A DNA stretch of 64,000 nucleotides from Mycobacterium simiae (GTDB taxonomy: Bacteria > Actinomycetota > Actinomycetes > Mycobacteriales > Mycobacteriaceae): NCBI RefSeq assembly GCF_010727605.1, contig NZ_AP022568.1, positions 3,162,001-3,226,000 of the forward strand, in the 5' to 3' direction. Under the pieces are notes generated by a model. It was not told the origin of the DNA. It worked only from the letters and a program-made list of their open reading frames with translations, and searched no databases. Position numbers and translations under genes: made by a program. Positions within the stretch are counted from its first letter, which is position 1, and every line of letters begins with the position of its first letter. Shown here piece after piece: positions 44,150 through 52,386 of this stretch.

Positions 44150-44249
44150 GGTCGCGGGTCGACAGCACCCGGCGGGCATCAAACATGCCGGTGGCCCGTC
44201 CGCTGAAGTCCGGCATAACTCCTTCAACTTCTCAAGTAGGTGAATAACG

Positions 44250-45473
44250 TTGACACGATCACGATGGACCATCATCGCCGTTTTGTTTGTGACATGGCTG
44301 ATTTCATACTTCGATAGATCGCTAATTGCGACCGCTCTTCCGTTCATTGGTCGCGACTTCGGCCTATCGCCGACGCTGAAAGGCTTTGTCAGCAGCGCCT
44401 TCTTTATCGGGTATGCCGCGGTGCAGATCCCGGGCGGTATCCTGGCCGACCGGGTGGGCCCCCGCCGGGTCGCGTTCGCGGCTGTGCTGGGCTGGTCCAT
44501 ATTCTGTGCCCTTACCGGAGCGGCTGGGAGCATCCTGACGCTGATCACGGTGCGGATTTTGTTTGGTTTGACCGAGGGCGCATTCTCTCCCGCGTCCTGG
44601 AAAATCCTGTCCATGGCCGTGGATGAGACAAATCGGGCACGGGCTAACGCCCTGATGCTGACATCGAATCTCGTCGGGCCGGCCCTGGCGCCCATTGTCC
44701 TGGCTCCGTTCATCGCATCGATCGGGTGGCGCCCGGCATTCTGGTGCCTCGCCGTACCCGGCATTTTCGCTGCCTTCATCTGTTTGAAGTTTCTTCCGGC
44801 CGCCAAGAACGGATCCGGGGCCAACAACGACGCACAGAATGAATCGCCCGCCGAGCCGATCTCCATGCGGAAGGCCCTGATGAATCCGGTGATCGGGAAA
44901 CTGTTCCTCATCTGGGGAACCTGGGACATCACCTGGTGGGGATTCATCTCCTGGGTGCCTTCGTACCTGTACTCCGGGCGAGCATTCTCGCTGGAAAAGA
45001 CCGGCCTGTTGGCCTCACTCCCGTTTGCGGTTGGCATCCTCGGAATGCTGGGCGCGGGCTACGCTGCCGACCGAATCGCGAAGCGCCGCACCGTGATCAT
45101 GGTCTGCCTGGTCGGAAACGCCACCTTCCTCACCTTGTTGGCTCTTGCGAAGAGCCCGGGCGCCGCGATCGCCTGCCTCATTGGGGTCGGGTTCTTCCTG
45201 CCCGCGATGTACGGCCCGTTCTGGTCACTGCCGATGCAGCTGCTCCCGAGCTCACTGATGGGCGCGGGCGCTGGACTGATCAACTTCGCCGGACAGCTGG
45301 CGGGATTCATATCACCCATTGTCATCGGTTGGACGATCGCGGTCACCGGGACGTATACCGCCGGATTTCTTTTCCTCGCGGCGGCGGCCGTAACCTGTCT
45401 GTTGATTACCGCCAGCCTGCGCGAACCGAGTCAAGAAGTTCCGCAACCAGCCACAGTGAGCAGCGCATCATGA
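44250..45473 (+). CDS. MFS transporter, anion:cation symporter type
   Basis: A 407-residue twelve-helix MFS permease. Motif A-like GGILADRVGPRRV follows helix 2, and a second (GYAADRIAKRRT) follows helix 8; WLISYFDRSLIATALPF in helix 1 is typical of the ACS family that moves organic anions. It probably imports the ureide, amide or carboxylate used by the flanking enzymes. TTG 44250 is the likely start. The stop overlaps the amidase ATG as ATGA. Confidence 0.87.
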   Translation: MTRSRWTIIAVLFVTWLISYFDRSLIATALPFIGRDFGLSPTLKGFVSSAFFIGYAAVQIPGGILADRVGPRRVAFAAVLGWSIFCALTGAAGSILTLITVRILFGLTEGAFSPASWKILSMAVDETNRARANALMLTSNLVGPALAPIVLAPFIASIGWRPAFWCLAVPGIFAAFICLKFLPAAKNGSGANNDAQNESPAEPISMRKALMNPVIGKLFLIWGTWDITWWGFISWVPSYLYSGRAFSLEKTGLLASLPFAVGILGMLGAGYAADRIAKRRTVIMVCLVGNATFLTLLALAKSPGAAIACLIGVGFFLPAMYGPFWSLPMQLLPSSLMGAGAGLINFAGQLAGFISPIVIGWTIAVTGTYTAGFLFLAAAAVTCLLITASLREPSQEVPQPATVSSAS

Positions 45474-46729
45474 CCAGCCCCACCAGTGTCCGCACATCGG
45501 TCTCGTCGTCGCTAGCGAAGATTCGCCAGTCAGACAACACCATTCAGGCATTCGAAGAGGTCTTCGCCGACGATGCAACCGCACAGGCCGAGCTTCTCGA
45601 CGGGGGAGATCCCGCAGCGGCAACGCAACCGCTGCGGGGCATGACGCTCGGGGTCAAGGACATCTTCGAGCTGAGCGGTCGCCGCCCCGGCAACGGGAAC
45701 CGCGCGGCTTTTGAACTGCTCGTTCGCGAAGTGCCGGAGGATGACGCCGCACTCGTCCGGCTATTGCGCGACGCCGGAGCGGTCCTCACCGGTATGACAC
45801 GCTCGACGGAACTTTGTTGGTACCAACCAACTCTCACGCGAAACCCGCACGATATCGACTGCACGCCGGGAGGATCGTCGAGCGGGTCCGCGGCCGCAGT
45901 CGCGGCTGACATGGTGACTGCGGCGATCGGAAGCCAGACGAATGGCTCGATAGTCAGACCCGCCAGCTACTGCGGACTGTTCGCGTACAAATCAGGCTAT
46001 GACCGCCTGGACCTGACCGGGATGACGCGGATCAGTGACTCATTCGATCACACCGGGTTCTTTGCCCGCGACGCGGCAACCGTGATAAAGCTGGCAGAAG
46101 TCGCGGGGAACTTCGTGGTGCCCCAACATGTTTCCGGCGACTATCGTCTTGGGGTCGTCGACACCCAAGATTTGGCCGATGCCGACGACGAGGTCCTGGA
46201 AACGTTCACCACATACGTCGGGCAGTTGCGGGACGCCGGCCACACCGTCGATTCGATACGACTTCCGGAAGTGTTGGCGCCCAAGACATTCGACGCATAC
46301 TACGGTGTCTTAGCCCCGGAGATCTATCAATTACATCGAAACCTGCTGTCCCCGGATCTTATCGACAAGCTCGGCCCCAACACTGTTGAGATTCTGCAGC
46401 GTGGGCGTGATACAACCGCTACCCAGCAACGTGAGGCCGAGAAGGTGGTAGCGGAGATCCGGACGCGGGTGGATGGCTATTTCGATCAGTTCGACGCGCT
46501 GATATTGCCTGCGGCGACGTCCTGCGCACCGAGAACGCTTACTTATACCGGGTCGCCGGCGCTGTCGACGCTCTCGAGTATGGCGGGCATTCCCATCACG
46601 GTCATACCCGCGGGGCTCGGCCGATCCGGTCTCCCGGTAGGGATCCAGGTCTGGGGCCGGTGGGGTGCCGATCAGACCGTTCTTTCATTGCTCGCGGCGT
46701 TGCCGTCTGAGTACGTCGCACCCCAATAG
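45470..46729 (+). CDS. Amidase-signature enzyme
   Basis: A 419-residue amidase of the Ser-cisSer-Lys class. Lys is in LGVKDIFELSG, the Gly/Ser signature is GGSSSGSAAAVAADMV, and the nucleophile Ser is in QTNGSIVRPASYCGLFAYK. ATG 45470 overlaps the MFS stop (ATGA). It hydrolyses an amide to acid and ammonia; with the M20 hydrolase it suggests use of an amide-plus-ureido compound as nitrogen source. The natural substrate is unknown. Confidence 0.88.
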   Translation: MTSPTSVRTSVSSSLAKIRQSDNTIQAFEEVFADDATAQAELLDGGDPAAATQPLRGMTLGVKDIFELSGRRPGNGNRAAFELLVREVPEDDAALVRLLRDAGAVLTGMTRSTELCWYQPTLTRNPHDIDCTPGGSSSGSAAAVAADMVTAAIGSQTNGSIVRPASYCGLFAYKSGYDRLDLTGMTRISDSFDHTGFFARDAATVIKLAEVAGNFVVPQHVSGDYRLGVVDTQDLADADDEVLETFTTYVGQLRDAGHTVDSIRLPEVLAPKTFDAYYGVLAPEIYQLHRNLLSPDLIDKLGPNTVEILQRGRDTTATQQREAEKVVAEIRTRVDGYFDQFDALILPAATSCAPRTLTYTGSPALSTLSSMAGIPITVIPAGLGRSGLPVGIQVWGRWGADQTVLSLLAALPSEYVAPQ

Positions 46730-46760
46730 CTCGGTGAGTAGCCGTCCATGAGGTCCGGCG

Positions 46761-46785
46761 TGGAGCCCCCTGTCAGGATTGAACT
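46761..46785. repeat. Distal direct repeat of tRNA-Thr 3' end (att-like)
   Basis: These 25 bp are identical to 48317-48341, the 3' end of tRNA-Thr (acceptor strand with CCA, plus most of the T arm). They share its orientation. Identity stops at once on both sides. This is the expected remnant of integration into a tRNA 3' end. Confidence 0.75.
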
Positions 46786-46989
46786 CGTCCGACGGGCCAG
46801 CGGGGGAGGGTGAAAACCCCTCGTATCAGTGGAAGCTGATCACTAGAATTCAGCGGAAACATCTGTTATTCCACGGGAATTCTCGGCATTTTGTGGGCAG
46901 AAGGCTGGAGGAGTGCGCGCCCCCCGCCTGCGGATGCCGGTTCCCACTCGCCCACATTGCACTTCAGAAACCGTCCGGCAACCTGTCAG

Positions 46990-47259
46990 TCAATCATTGG
47001 TAGGCCACGCGGAATAGTAGGCGTCTAGTGCTTTTTCGATGGCTCGCCCACGCTCATTCGGCTGCCAATCGGGCCCAAAATTATTCATCATCTCGCTGAT
47101 CAGCACGTCCACCACGGCGCGAGTCTGTTCGCCGCTTGGCTCTTTTGTGGCGCGAAGTTCAGCCAGCATCGTCGGATCCCGGCGTGAAAGTTCGTCAATA
47201 ATCACCGCGCGATGCTCGGGCGGGATGGCGTCCAGAACACTGTTCACGGGTGCCTCCAT
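46990..47259 (-). CDS. Candidate immunity protein of the effector module
   Basis: An 89-residue, mostly helical acidic protein (MEAPVNSVLDAIPPEHRAVI..., ISEMMNNFGPDWQPNERGRA). It is the last gene of the module. ATG 47259 overlaps the end of the effector's C-terminal frame; GTG 47247 would overlap its stop as GTGA. Small acidic proteins directly downstream of polymorphic toxins are often their inhibitors, which is the basis of the call. No family recognised. Confidence 0.55.
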   Translation of the reverse strand: MEAPVNSVLDAIPPEHRAVIIDELSRRDPTMLAELRATKEPSGEQTRAVVDVLISEMMNNFGPDWQPNERGRAIEKALDAYYSAWPTND

Positions 47260-47902
47260 CCGTTTTGGTTCTTAGCCCAGGCGGTCACCACTTGGCCGTC
47301 CTGATTCAAGACGACCACCGCATCCGGGTCCTCATACGCGTAAGAACCGCGGCCCTGGTCGTCGAGCCTAAATCTCGGCGGATTGAGAGGGTGCTGAACT
47401 GCGTCGGTGAGCGCGCCGTCGTTGACGCGGCGATTGCCGTGTCGTGGGCGACGAGCTGTGCGGCACGTTCTTGGATCGTGGCGGTGTATAGCTCCGCTTG
47501 GGCCTGAGCTGCCACCCCGCCTCGCGGCGGCGTTACCGAAAGGTCTTCGCCGACAACGTATCCGGCGTCTCTTGCTTCCTCGACGGCATCCAGAACCCTG
47601 CGCTTGACCGAATCGAGAATCTCGGCCCCGCGGCGCGCTACCGCGGCGGATTCATGGAGGACATCGGCCAGCCCTCGTACCAGTACCAGATCAGCAAATG
47701 CCGTTTGCTGGGCCGCCTCGGCTGCGACACCCTCCCACTCCGTCCCGCCCGGGGAGATGGTAGCTCGATGGATCGAACTGAATGAGGATTCCCAATGCTC
47801 GGCAGTAGCTTTCCAGTCCGTGGCTGCACCTTCTAAATGAGCGACATCCCACGCTTGAATCTCGGAGAGGGACGGCACGCCGACGCGGCCAACCTCCGAC
47901 AC
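47244..47902 (-). pseudogene. Type VII secretion effector/toxin gene, frameshifted
   Basis: The N-terminal frame (GTG 47902) encodes a WXG100/EspA-like helical domain common in mycobacterial effectors (PSLSEIQAWDVAHLEGAATD, GTEWEGVAAEAAQQ, VVGEDLSVTPPRGG). After ERAAQLVAHDTAIAA it runs into low-quality sequence and stops at 47306. In the +1 frame the DNA over about 47244-47430 encodes a coherent end, PPRFRLDDQGRGSYAYEDP then DAVVVLNQDGQVVTAWAK and NQNGWRHP, stopping at 47244. The usual long linker between the domains is missing. I read this as an internal deletion that joined the two ends out of frame. Confidence 0.65.
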
Positions 47903-47905
47903 CGA

Positions 47906-48256
47906 TCACACCTGGGCTATCGAGGCACCGACCGCGGCGGCTTGCCGCGCACCAGCAGTGTCGGTCGCCGCAAATTGTGCACGTGCCAGGGCCGATGTGA
48001 CTGAGTTCGTTTGCGCTCGTTGGGCTGGGACCGTGATAGCTCCGTCCAGGGCAGCATGGGCAGCACCGACAGCGCCCGATGTGGCCTGGATTGGTAGCCC
48101 AATTGTGGCCGGCCGAGTGGCCGCTATCAACTCCGCCGACACCACCTCGCAGTGCGCTGCCACGACCTGCAGCCTTGCAGCGCCGACCCGAAGAACGTCG
48201 GGCCTAACTCGCGTCCGGCGGTGCTGATGCCACTCTGACGGTCCGGAGACTGGCAT
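47906..48256 (-). CDS. EspC-like (DUF2580) ESX-associated protein
   Basis: A 116-residue helical protein. The core VRPDVLRVGAARLQVVAAHC followed by Ala-rich helices (AVGAAHAALDGAITV) fits the EspC/DUF2580 family that accompanies ESX substrates. ATG 48256 is the only in-frame start before the core. It is 3 nt upstream of the effector gene and 60 nt downstream of the tRNA-Thr 3' end on the same strand. Confidence 0.7.
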   Translation of the reverse strand: MPVSGPSEWHQHRRTRVRPDVLRVGAARLQVVAAHCEVVSAELIAATRPATIGLPIQATSGAVGAAHAALDGAITVPAQRAQTNSVTSALARAQFAATDTAGARQAAAVGASIAQV

Positions 48257-48316
48257 TCGAGCCCCTCATATCTTTGTCTATCTCAAGCCGCCGGTGAAGT
48301 GCCCACGCACAGGCAT

Positions 48317-48391
48317 TGGAGCCCCCTGTCAGGATTGAACTGACGACCGCTCGCTTACAAGGCGAGTGCTCTACCACTGAGCTAAGGAGGC
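48317..48391 (-). tRNA. tRNA-Thr (anticodon TGT)
   Basis: A 75-nt cloverleaf on the minus strand: acceptor GCCTCCT pairs with AGGGGGC (one G-U), the D arm is GCTCAGTGGTAGAGC, anticodon stem CTCGC/GCGAG with loop CTTGTAA (anticodon TGT), and T arm GTCAG-TTCAATC-CTGAC. The CCA end is encoded. Its 3' end is duplicated at 46761-46785. Confidence 0.95.
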
Positions 48392-48419
48392 CGGGTAAAT
48401 CGGCTGCCAGCTTAGCCGG

Positions 48420-49142
48420 TCACGCCTCGCCCTCGATGATGCGTTGCGAGGGCACCGGACGCGACGGCGCGCGGCGACCGGTGCGTCGGCCGGGCAACGG
48501 GATGCGATCGGCAATGCTGCTCAACGGGTTGACGACCATGGTCAGCGCGACCACCGCGTCTTGCAACGTCGCGATGGCCGGCTCGAGTGCTTCCATGCCG
48601 GGCGTCAACCGGGCCAGCGTGTCAGCGACATCCGTGAGCTGGTCGAGCGGACCGTTTTTGGCGGTGAGTTTATCGATCAGGCCGCCCTCGGAGAGCAGCC
48701 GATCGGCCAGTCCGTCCTCGGATAGGACACGCTCGATCAGACCGTCTTCGGCCAACAGTTGATCGGCCAGACCGCCGGGTTGCAGCGCCCGGTGCAGGCC
48801 GCCGCCCTCGGCGGTCAGACGGTCAACCAGACCGCCATCGGACATCAGCAGGTCGACCACGCCGCCGGGGCGAAGTAAGCGGTCGAGCGGTCCGTCGGGT
48901 GCCATCGCGCGTCCCAACGGCGCGTCGTCGTCCATCATTCTGGCCAGGCGATTGGCACGGACGATCGCATCGTCGAGCCCCAGCATGGACGTCACGACGT
49001 TGGTTGCGGTCTCGCCTTCACCGAGCGAACGCTTGGCCACTCCGACCGCCGCGCTGGCCAGGTTCAGGCTCGCCTCGGCGGCCGCAAGGCCGACTCGCGC
49101 GGGGGCCGTCGCCGCGGAAACCATGCTCTTGGCGAGATTCAT
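48420..49142 (-). CDS. Decapeptide-repeat protein (Rv0756c-like)
   Basis: A 240-residue protein with no signal peptide. Residues about 80-170 are roughly nine tandem units of 10 residues with consensus GGLxDRLLxE (for example DGLADRLLSEGGLIDKLTAK). The N-terminus is Ala-rich and helical, and the C-terminus basic (RRTGRRAPSRPVPSQR). The position upstream of and divergent from phoP matches Mtb Rv0756c. The repeats probably form a regular helical or solenoid array; the function is unknown. Confidence 0.75.
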   Translation of the reverse strand: MNLAKSMVSAATAPARVGLAAAEASLNLASAAVGVAKRSLGEGETATNVVTSMLGLDDAIVRANRLARMMDDDAPLGRAMAPDGPLDRLLRPGGVVDLLMSDGGLVDRLTAEGGGLHRALQPGGLADQLLAEDGLIERVLSEDGLADRLLSEGGLIDKLTAKNGPLDQLTDVADTLARLTPGMEALEPAIATLQDAVVALTMVVNPLSSIADRIPLPGRRTGRRAPSRPVPSQRIIEGEA

Positions 49143-49213
49143 AATCCGAGTCTAGGCACGCGGTCCGCAGAAAAAGCGGCACCGGTCCAAGCTGACCCGA
49201 TGATTCCTGGCAG

Positions 49214-49250
49214 AATACTGGCAGGTCGTTTTCAACCAATTCCCAGTATT
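49214..49250. promoter_or_regulatory. Inverted repeat upstream of phoP
   Basis: AATACTGG (49214-49221) and CCAGTATT (49243-49250) are a perfect 8-bp inverted repeat about 50 bp upstream of the phoP ATG. It could be an operator or a leader hairpin. Confidence 0.4.
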
Positions 49251-49298
49251 TGCACAATAATTGTAAAGGCAACGTACAAACAGGGCGGAAGTAAGCAG

Positions 49299-50018
49299 AT
49301 GACAGCGCCGACTGTAAACGAAACCAAACCCGAAGCACGTGTTCTCGTAGTGGATGACGAGGACAACATCGTCGAATTGCTCTCCGTGAGCCTCAAGTTC
49401 CAGGGATTCGAGGTCGCTACGGCGACCAACGGCGCACAAGCGCTCGACCGGGCCCGCGAAACCCGGCCCGACGCGGTGATTCTCGACGTCATGATGCCCG
49501 GAATGGACGGCTTCGGGGTGCTGCGTCGGCTGCGTGCCGACGGCATCGATGCTCCCGCGCTCTTCCTGACAGCCCGCGACTCGCTGCAGGACAAGATTGC
49601 GGGTTTAACCTTGGGCGGCGACGACTATGTGACGAAGCCGTTCAGCCTCGAGGAGGTTGTCGCCCGGTTGCGGGTCATCTTGCGACGCGCCGGTAAGGGC
49701 ACCACGGAAGCGCACAACGCCCGCCTGACATTCGCCGACATCGAACTGGACGAAGAGACCCACGAAGTGTGGAAGGCCGGCGAACCGGTGTCGTTGTCTC
49801 CGACCGAATTCACTCTGCTGCGTTACTTCGTAATAAACGCCGGAACGGTGCTCAGCAAACCGAAAATCCTCGACCACGTGTGGCGTTACGACTTCGGCGG
49901 CGACGTCAACGTCGTCGAGTCTTATGTGTCCTACCTGCGTCGCAAGATCGATACTGGGGAGAAGCGGCTGCTGCATACTCTGCGCGGAGTGGGTTACGTC
50001 CTGCGGGAGCCGCGCTGA
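49299..50018 (+). CDS. phoP: Response regulator PhoP
   Basis: A 239-residue OmpR-family regulator, nearly identical to Mtb PhoP through the receiver (ARVLVVDDEDNIVELLSVSL, phosphoacceptor Asp63 in VILDVMMPGMDGF, DDYVTKPFSLEE) and the winged helix (LSPTEFTLLRYFVINAGTVL, DVNVVESYVSYLRRKIDT). PhoP governs complex lipid synthesis, the ESX-1 espACD genes and acid adaptation in Mtb. ATG 49299 has GCGGAAG upstream; its N-terminus is shorter than that of Mtb PhoP. It is followed by phoR after 35 nt. Confidence 0.95.
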   Translation: MTAPTVNETKPEARVLVVDDEDNIVELLSVSLKFQGFEVATATNGAQALDRARETRPDAVILDVMMPGMDGFGVLRRLRADGIDAPALFLTARDSLQDKIAGLTLGGDDYVTKPFSLEEVVARLRVILRRAGKGTTEAHNARLTFADIELDEETHEVWKAGEPVSLSPTEFTLLRYFVINAGTVLSKPKILDHVWRYDFGGDVNVVESYVSYLRRKIDTGEKRLLHTLRGVGYVLREPR

Positions 50019-50053
50019 GTACATCCTCTCCCAGTCGGAGAAAGTAGCGATCG

Positions 50054-51505
50054 GTGGCGACAACGATGGAGACGTCCACACCGGTCCCGCACGGATTACC
50101 CCTGCGGGTAGGTTTGGTCGCCGCGACCCTGGTACTGGTGGCCTGCGGGCTGGCCGCCTCGGGCGTCATGGTCACCTCAATCCTGCGGCACAGTCTGATC
50201 AGCCGCATCGACCAGACGCTGCTCGAGGCCTCCCGCGGGTGGGCGTCGGCGCCGCGACGGCAGGTTCCGGCGTCCCCCTACGAGGGTCCGGATCCGGGGC
50301 GGCCGCCGTCAAAGTACTACGTACGCGGAATCGGTCCCGACGGCAAGCCGTTCACCGCGATCAATGACCGCAACGCCGAGCCCGCCCTGCCGCCCGACAA
50401 CGACGTCGGCCCGAACCCGACGACGCTGGAGTCGGTCAACGGTTCGGACATTCAGTGGCGGGCGGTCTCGGTTCGCGGACCCAACGGCCTGACGACCGTG
50501 GCGATCGACCTGTCCGACGTCGATAACACGGTGCGGTCCTTGGTGTGGCTGCAGTTCGGCATCGGGGTCGCGGTGCTGGCCGTTGTGGGCATCGCAGGTT
50601 TTGCGGTGGTGCACCGCAGCCTGCGGCCGTTGATCGAAGTCGAACAGACGGCCGCCGCGATCGCCGCCGGGCAGCTGGATCGTCGGGTCCCCGAACGCGA
50701 TCCGCGTACCGAGGTGGGCCGACTTTCCTTGGCGCTCAACGGGATGCTCACCCAGATTCAGCAAGCGGTGGCCTCGTCGGAGTCCTCGGCCGAAAAGGCC
50801 CGGAGCTCAGAGGATCGGATGCGCCGGTTCATCACCGACGCCAGCCACGAGCTACGCACCCCGCTCACCACTATCCGCGGCTTCGCGGAACTGTATCGGC
50901 AGGGCGCCGCCCGCGACGTAGCCATGCTGCTGTCGCGCATCGAGAATGAAGCCAGTAGGATGGGCCTACTGGTCGACGACCTGCTGCTGCTGGCGCGCCT
51001 CGACGTGCAACGGCCGCTAGAACACCACCGCGTCGACTTGCTGGCGCTGGCCAGCGATGCCGTGCATGACGGGCAGGCGATCGATCCCAAGCGGCGCATT
51101 TCGATGGAGGTGCTGGACGGGCCCGGCACCCCCGAGGTGGTCGGCGACGAGCCCCGCATACGCCAGGTGCTGAGCAACCTGGTGGCCAACGCCTTGCAGC
51201 ACACACCGGTCACCGCGCACGTCATAGTGCGGGTCGGCACCTCCGGCGACGACGCGGTGATCGAGGTGGCCGACACCGGCCCCGGCATGAGCCAGGAGGA
51301 TGCGTCCCGGGTCTTCGAGCGGTTCTACCGCACCGACTCGTCGAGGGCCCGCGCCAGCGGCGGGACCGGGCTCGGCCTGTCCATCGTCGCCTCGCTGGTG
51401 CAGGCGCACGGCGGCACGGTGACCGTGCAGACCGCGCCCGGCAAGGGCTGCTGTTTCCGTGTCACCCTGCCGCGGGTCAGCGATGTTGCCGCCCAGCTGA
51501 CATGA
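50054..51505 (+). CDS. phoR: Sensor histidine kinase PhoR
   Basis: A 483-residue kinase. Helix 1 is VGLVAATLVLVACGLAASGV; the periplasmic loop spans about residues 55-155; helix 2 is FGIGVAVLAVVGIAGFAVVH; HAMP follows. The catalytic parts are H-box FITDASHELRTPLTTIRGF, N-box NLVANALQH, G-boxes DTGPGMSQ and GGTGLGLSI. GTG 50054 gives MATTMETSTPVPHGL. It phosphorylates PhoP. It converges on the HIT gene, the stop codons 3 nt apart. Confidence 0.94.
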   Translation: MATTMETSTPVPHGLPLRVGLVAATLVLVACGLAASGVMVTSILRHSLISRIDQTLLEASRGWASAPRRQVPASPYEGPDPGRPPSKYYVRGIGPDGKPFTAINDRNAEPALPPDNDVGPNPTTLESVNGSDIQWRAVSVRGPNGLTTVAIDLSDVDNTVRSLVWLQFGIGVAVLAVVGIAGFAVVHRSLRPLIEVEQTAAAIAAGQLDRRVPERDPRTEVGRLSLALNGMLTQIQQAVASSESSAEKARSSEDRMRRFITDASHELRTPLTTIRGFAELYRQGAARDVAMLLSRIENEASRMGLLVDDLLLLARLDVQRPLEHHRVDLLALASDAVHDGQAIDPKRRISMEVLDGPGTPEVVGDEPRIRQVLSNLVANALQHTPVTAHVIVRVGTSGDDAVIEVADTGPGMSQEDASRVFERFYRTDSSRARASGGTGLGLSIVASLVQAHGGTVTVQTAPGKGCCFRVTLPRVSDVAAQLT

Positions 51506-51508
51506 GGA

Positions 51509-51913
51509 TCAGGTCAGCTGCTCCAGGGCCGCCTTGATCCGGGCCTGAGCTTGGTCCAGTGATTCCGGCGACGGATTGCGGTCGACATTGGCGAAACCGA
51601 AGTCGCTGAGACTGCGGGTGGGGAAGACGTGCACATGCAGATGCGGCACCTCGAGCCCAGCGATGATCAGGCCGGCACGTTCGGCGCGGAATGCCTTGCA
51701 GACGGCCTTGCCGATCAGCTGACTCACCGACATCACCCGGCCCAATGCCGCGCTGTCGACGTCTTGCCACTGATCGATCTCGGCGCGGGGCACGACCAGG
51801 GTGTGCCCCTGCGTCATGGGCTCGATCGTCAGGAATGCGACGACGTCGTCGTCCTCGTAAACGAATCGGCCGGGTAGCTCACGGTTAATGATCTTGGTGA
51901 AGATCGACGCCAT
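51509..51913 (-). CDS. HIT-family hydrolase (Rv0759c-like)
   Basis: A 134-residue HIT protein. The histidine triad is HLHVHVFPT near residue 94-101, with the N-terminal [18 protein letters not shown] typical of the Hint branch. Members hydrolyse adenosine phosphoramidates or related nucleotides. It corresponds to Mtb Rv0759c, in the same position next to phoR. Confidence 0.9.
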   Translation of the reverse strand: MASIFTKIINRELPGRFVYEDDDVVAFLTIEPMTQGHTLVVPRAEIDQWQDVDSAALGRVMSVSQLIGKAVCKAFRAERAGLIIAGLEVPHLHVHVFPTRSLSDFGFANVDRNPSPESLDQAQARIKAALEQLT

Positions 51914-51951
51914 GGGCCCAGCATAGGTTCTTTCGATCCGACGACCTCGCG

Positions 51952-52371
51952 TCAGTCCTCTTGGCCGAACTCCATCACGTCGAGGTTCCAGTAACCGCGC
52001 ATGTTGGTGATCAGGCCCGCGTCGTCGACCTTATAGGTGAACACGCCGCGCACCTTGCTGGTCATCCCGCCTTCAAATCTGCTCTGCAGCACCAGAATAT
52101 GTGCGATCTCGTTGGGAGAGCTGGACGGGAAGGTCTCCTCACAAGTGATGGTGAGCTGGTTCTTGGCGATGTTGTTGTCGAAGAACTCACCGACAGCGTC
52201 CTTCCCGCGCACTCCCGAGCCGTCGGGGTTGGTGACCGACGGGCCGATCGGATCTTCGATGACGACGTCGTCTGTCATCAGGGCCAGCCAGCCCTCGCGG
52301 TCTCTGGCCTGGGCGCACCGCCACGACGACTGCGACGCGGTCAGAGCCGGCGATTGAGCGGTTTGGGTCAT
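51952..52371 (-). CDS. NTF2/SnoaL-fold protein (Rv0760c-like)
   Basis: A 139-residue cone-fold protein with no signal peptide. The segment [20 protein letters not shown] followed by [12 protein letters not shown] is typical of ketosteroid-isomerase-like proteins, and the Mtb homologue Rv0760c has that fold and binds steroid-like ligands. The activity is uncertain. It lies 15 nt downstream of the FadH-type reductase gene. Confidence 0.88.
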   Translation of the reverse strand: MTQTAQSPALTASQSSWRCAQARDREGWLALMTDDVVIEDPIGPSVTNPDGSGVRGKDAVGEFFDNNIAKNQLTITCEETFPSSSPNEIAHILVLQSRFEGGMTSKVRGVFTYKVDDAGLITNMRGYWNLDVMEFGQED

Positions 52372-52386
52372 GGTTCTCTCCTGTCA

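Larger units (their letters stand above)
46761..48341. mobile_element. Small tRNA-Thr-associated island (type VII effector module)
   Basis: The segment is bounded by two 25-bp direct repeats of the tRNA-Thr 3' end. It carries three genes in one direction: an EspC-like gene, a broken effector and a candidate immunity gene. There is no integrase or recombinase, so it is a remnant or an element mobilised in trans. The flanking gene sets (ureide cassette and phoPR block) are unrelated to its content. Confidence 0.55.

Noticed and set aside
43000..46000. Insertion sequence or phage genes around the ureide cassette
   Set aside because: No transposase, integrase or terminal repeats seen; only the tRNA repeats at 46761 and 48317 support mobility, and they exclude the cassette.
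49299..51505. Calling phoPR the mprAB, trcRS or tcrXY pair
   Set aside because: The PhoP sequence is almost identical to Mtb Rv0757 over its length, and flanking genes match Rv0756c and Rv0759c.
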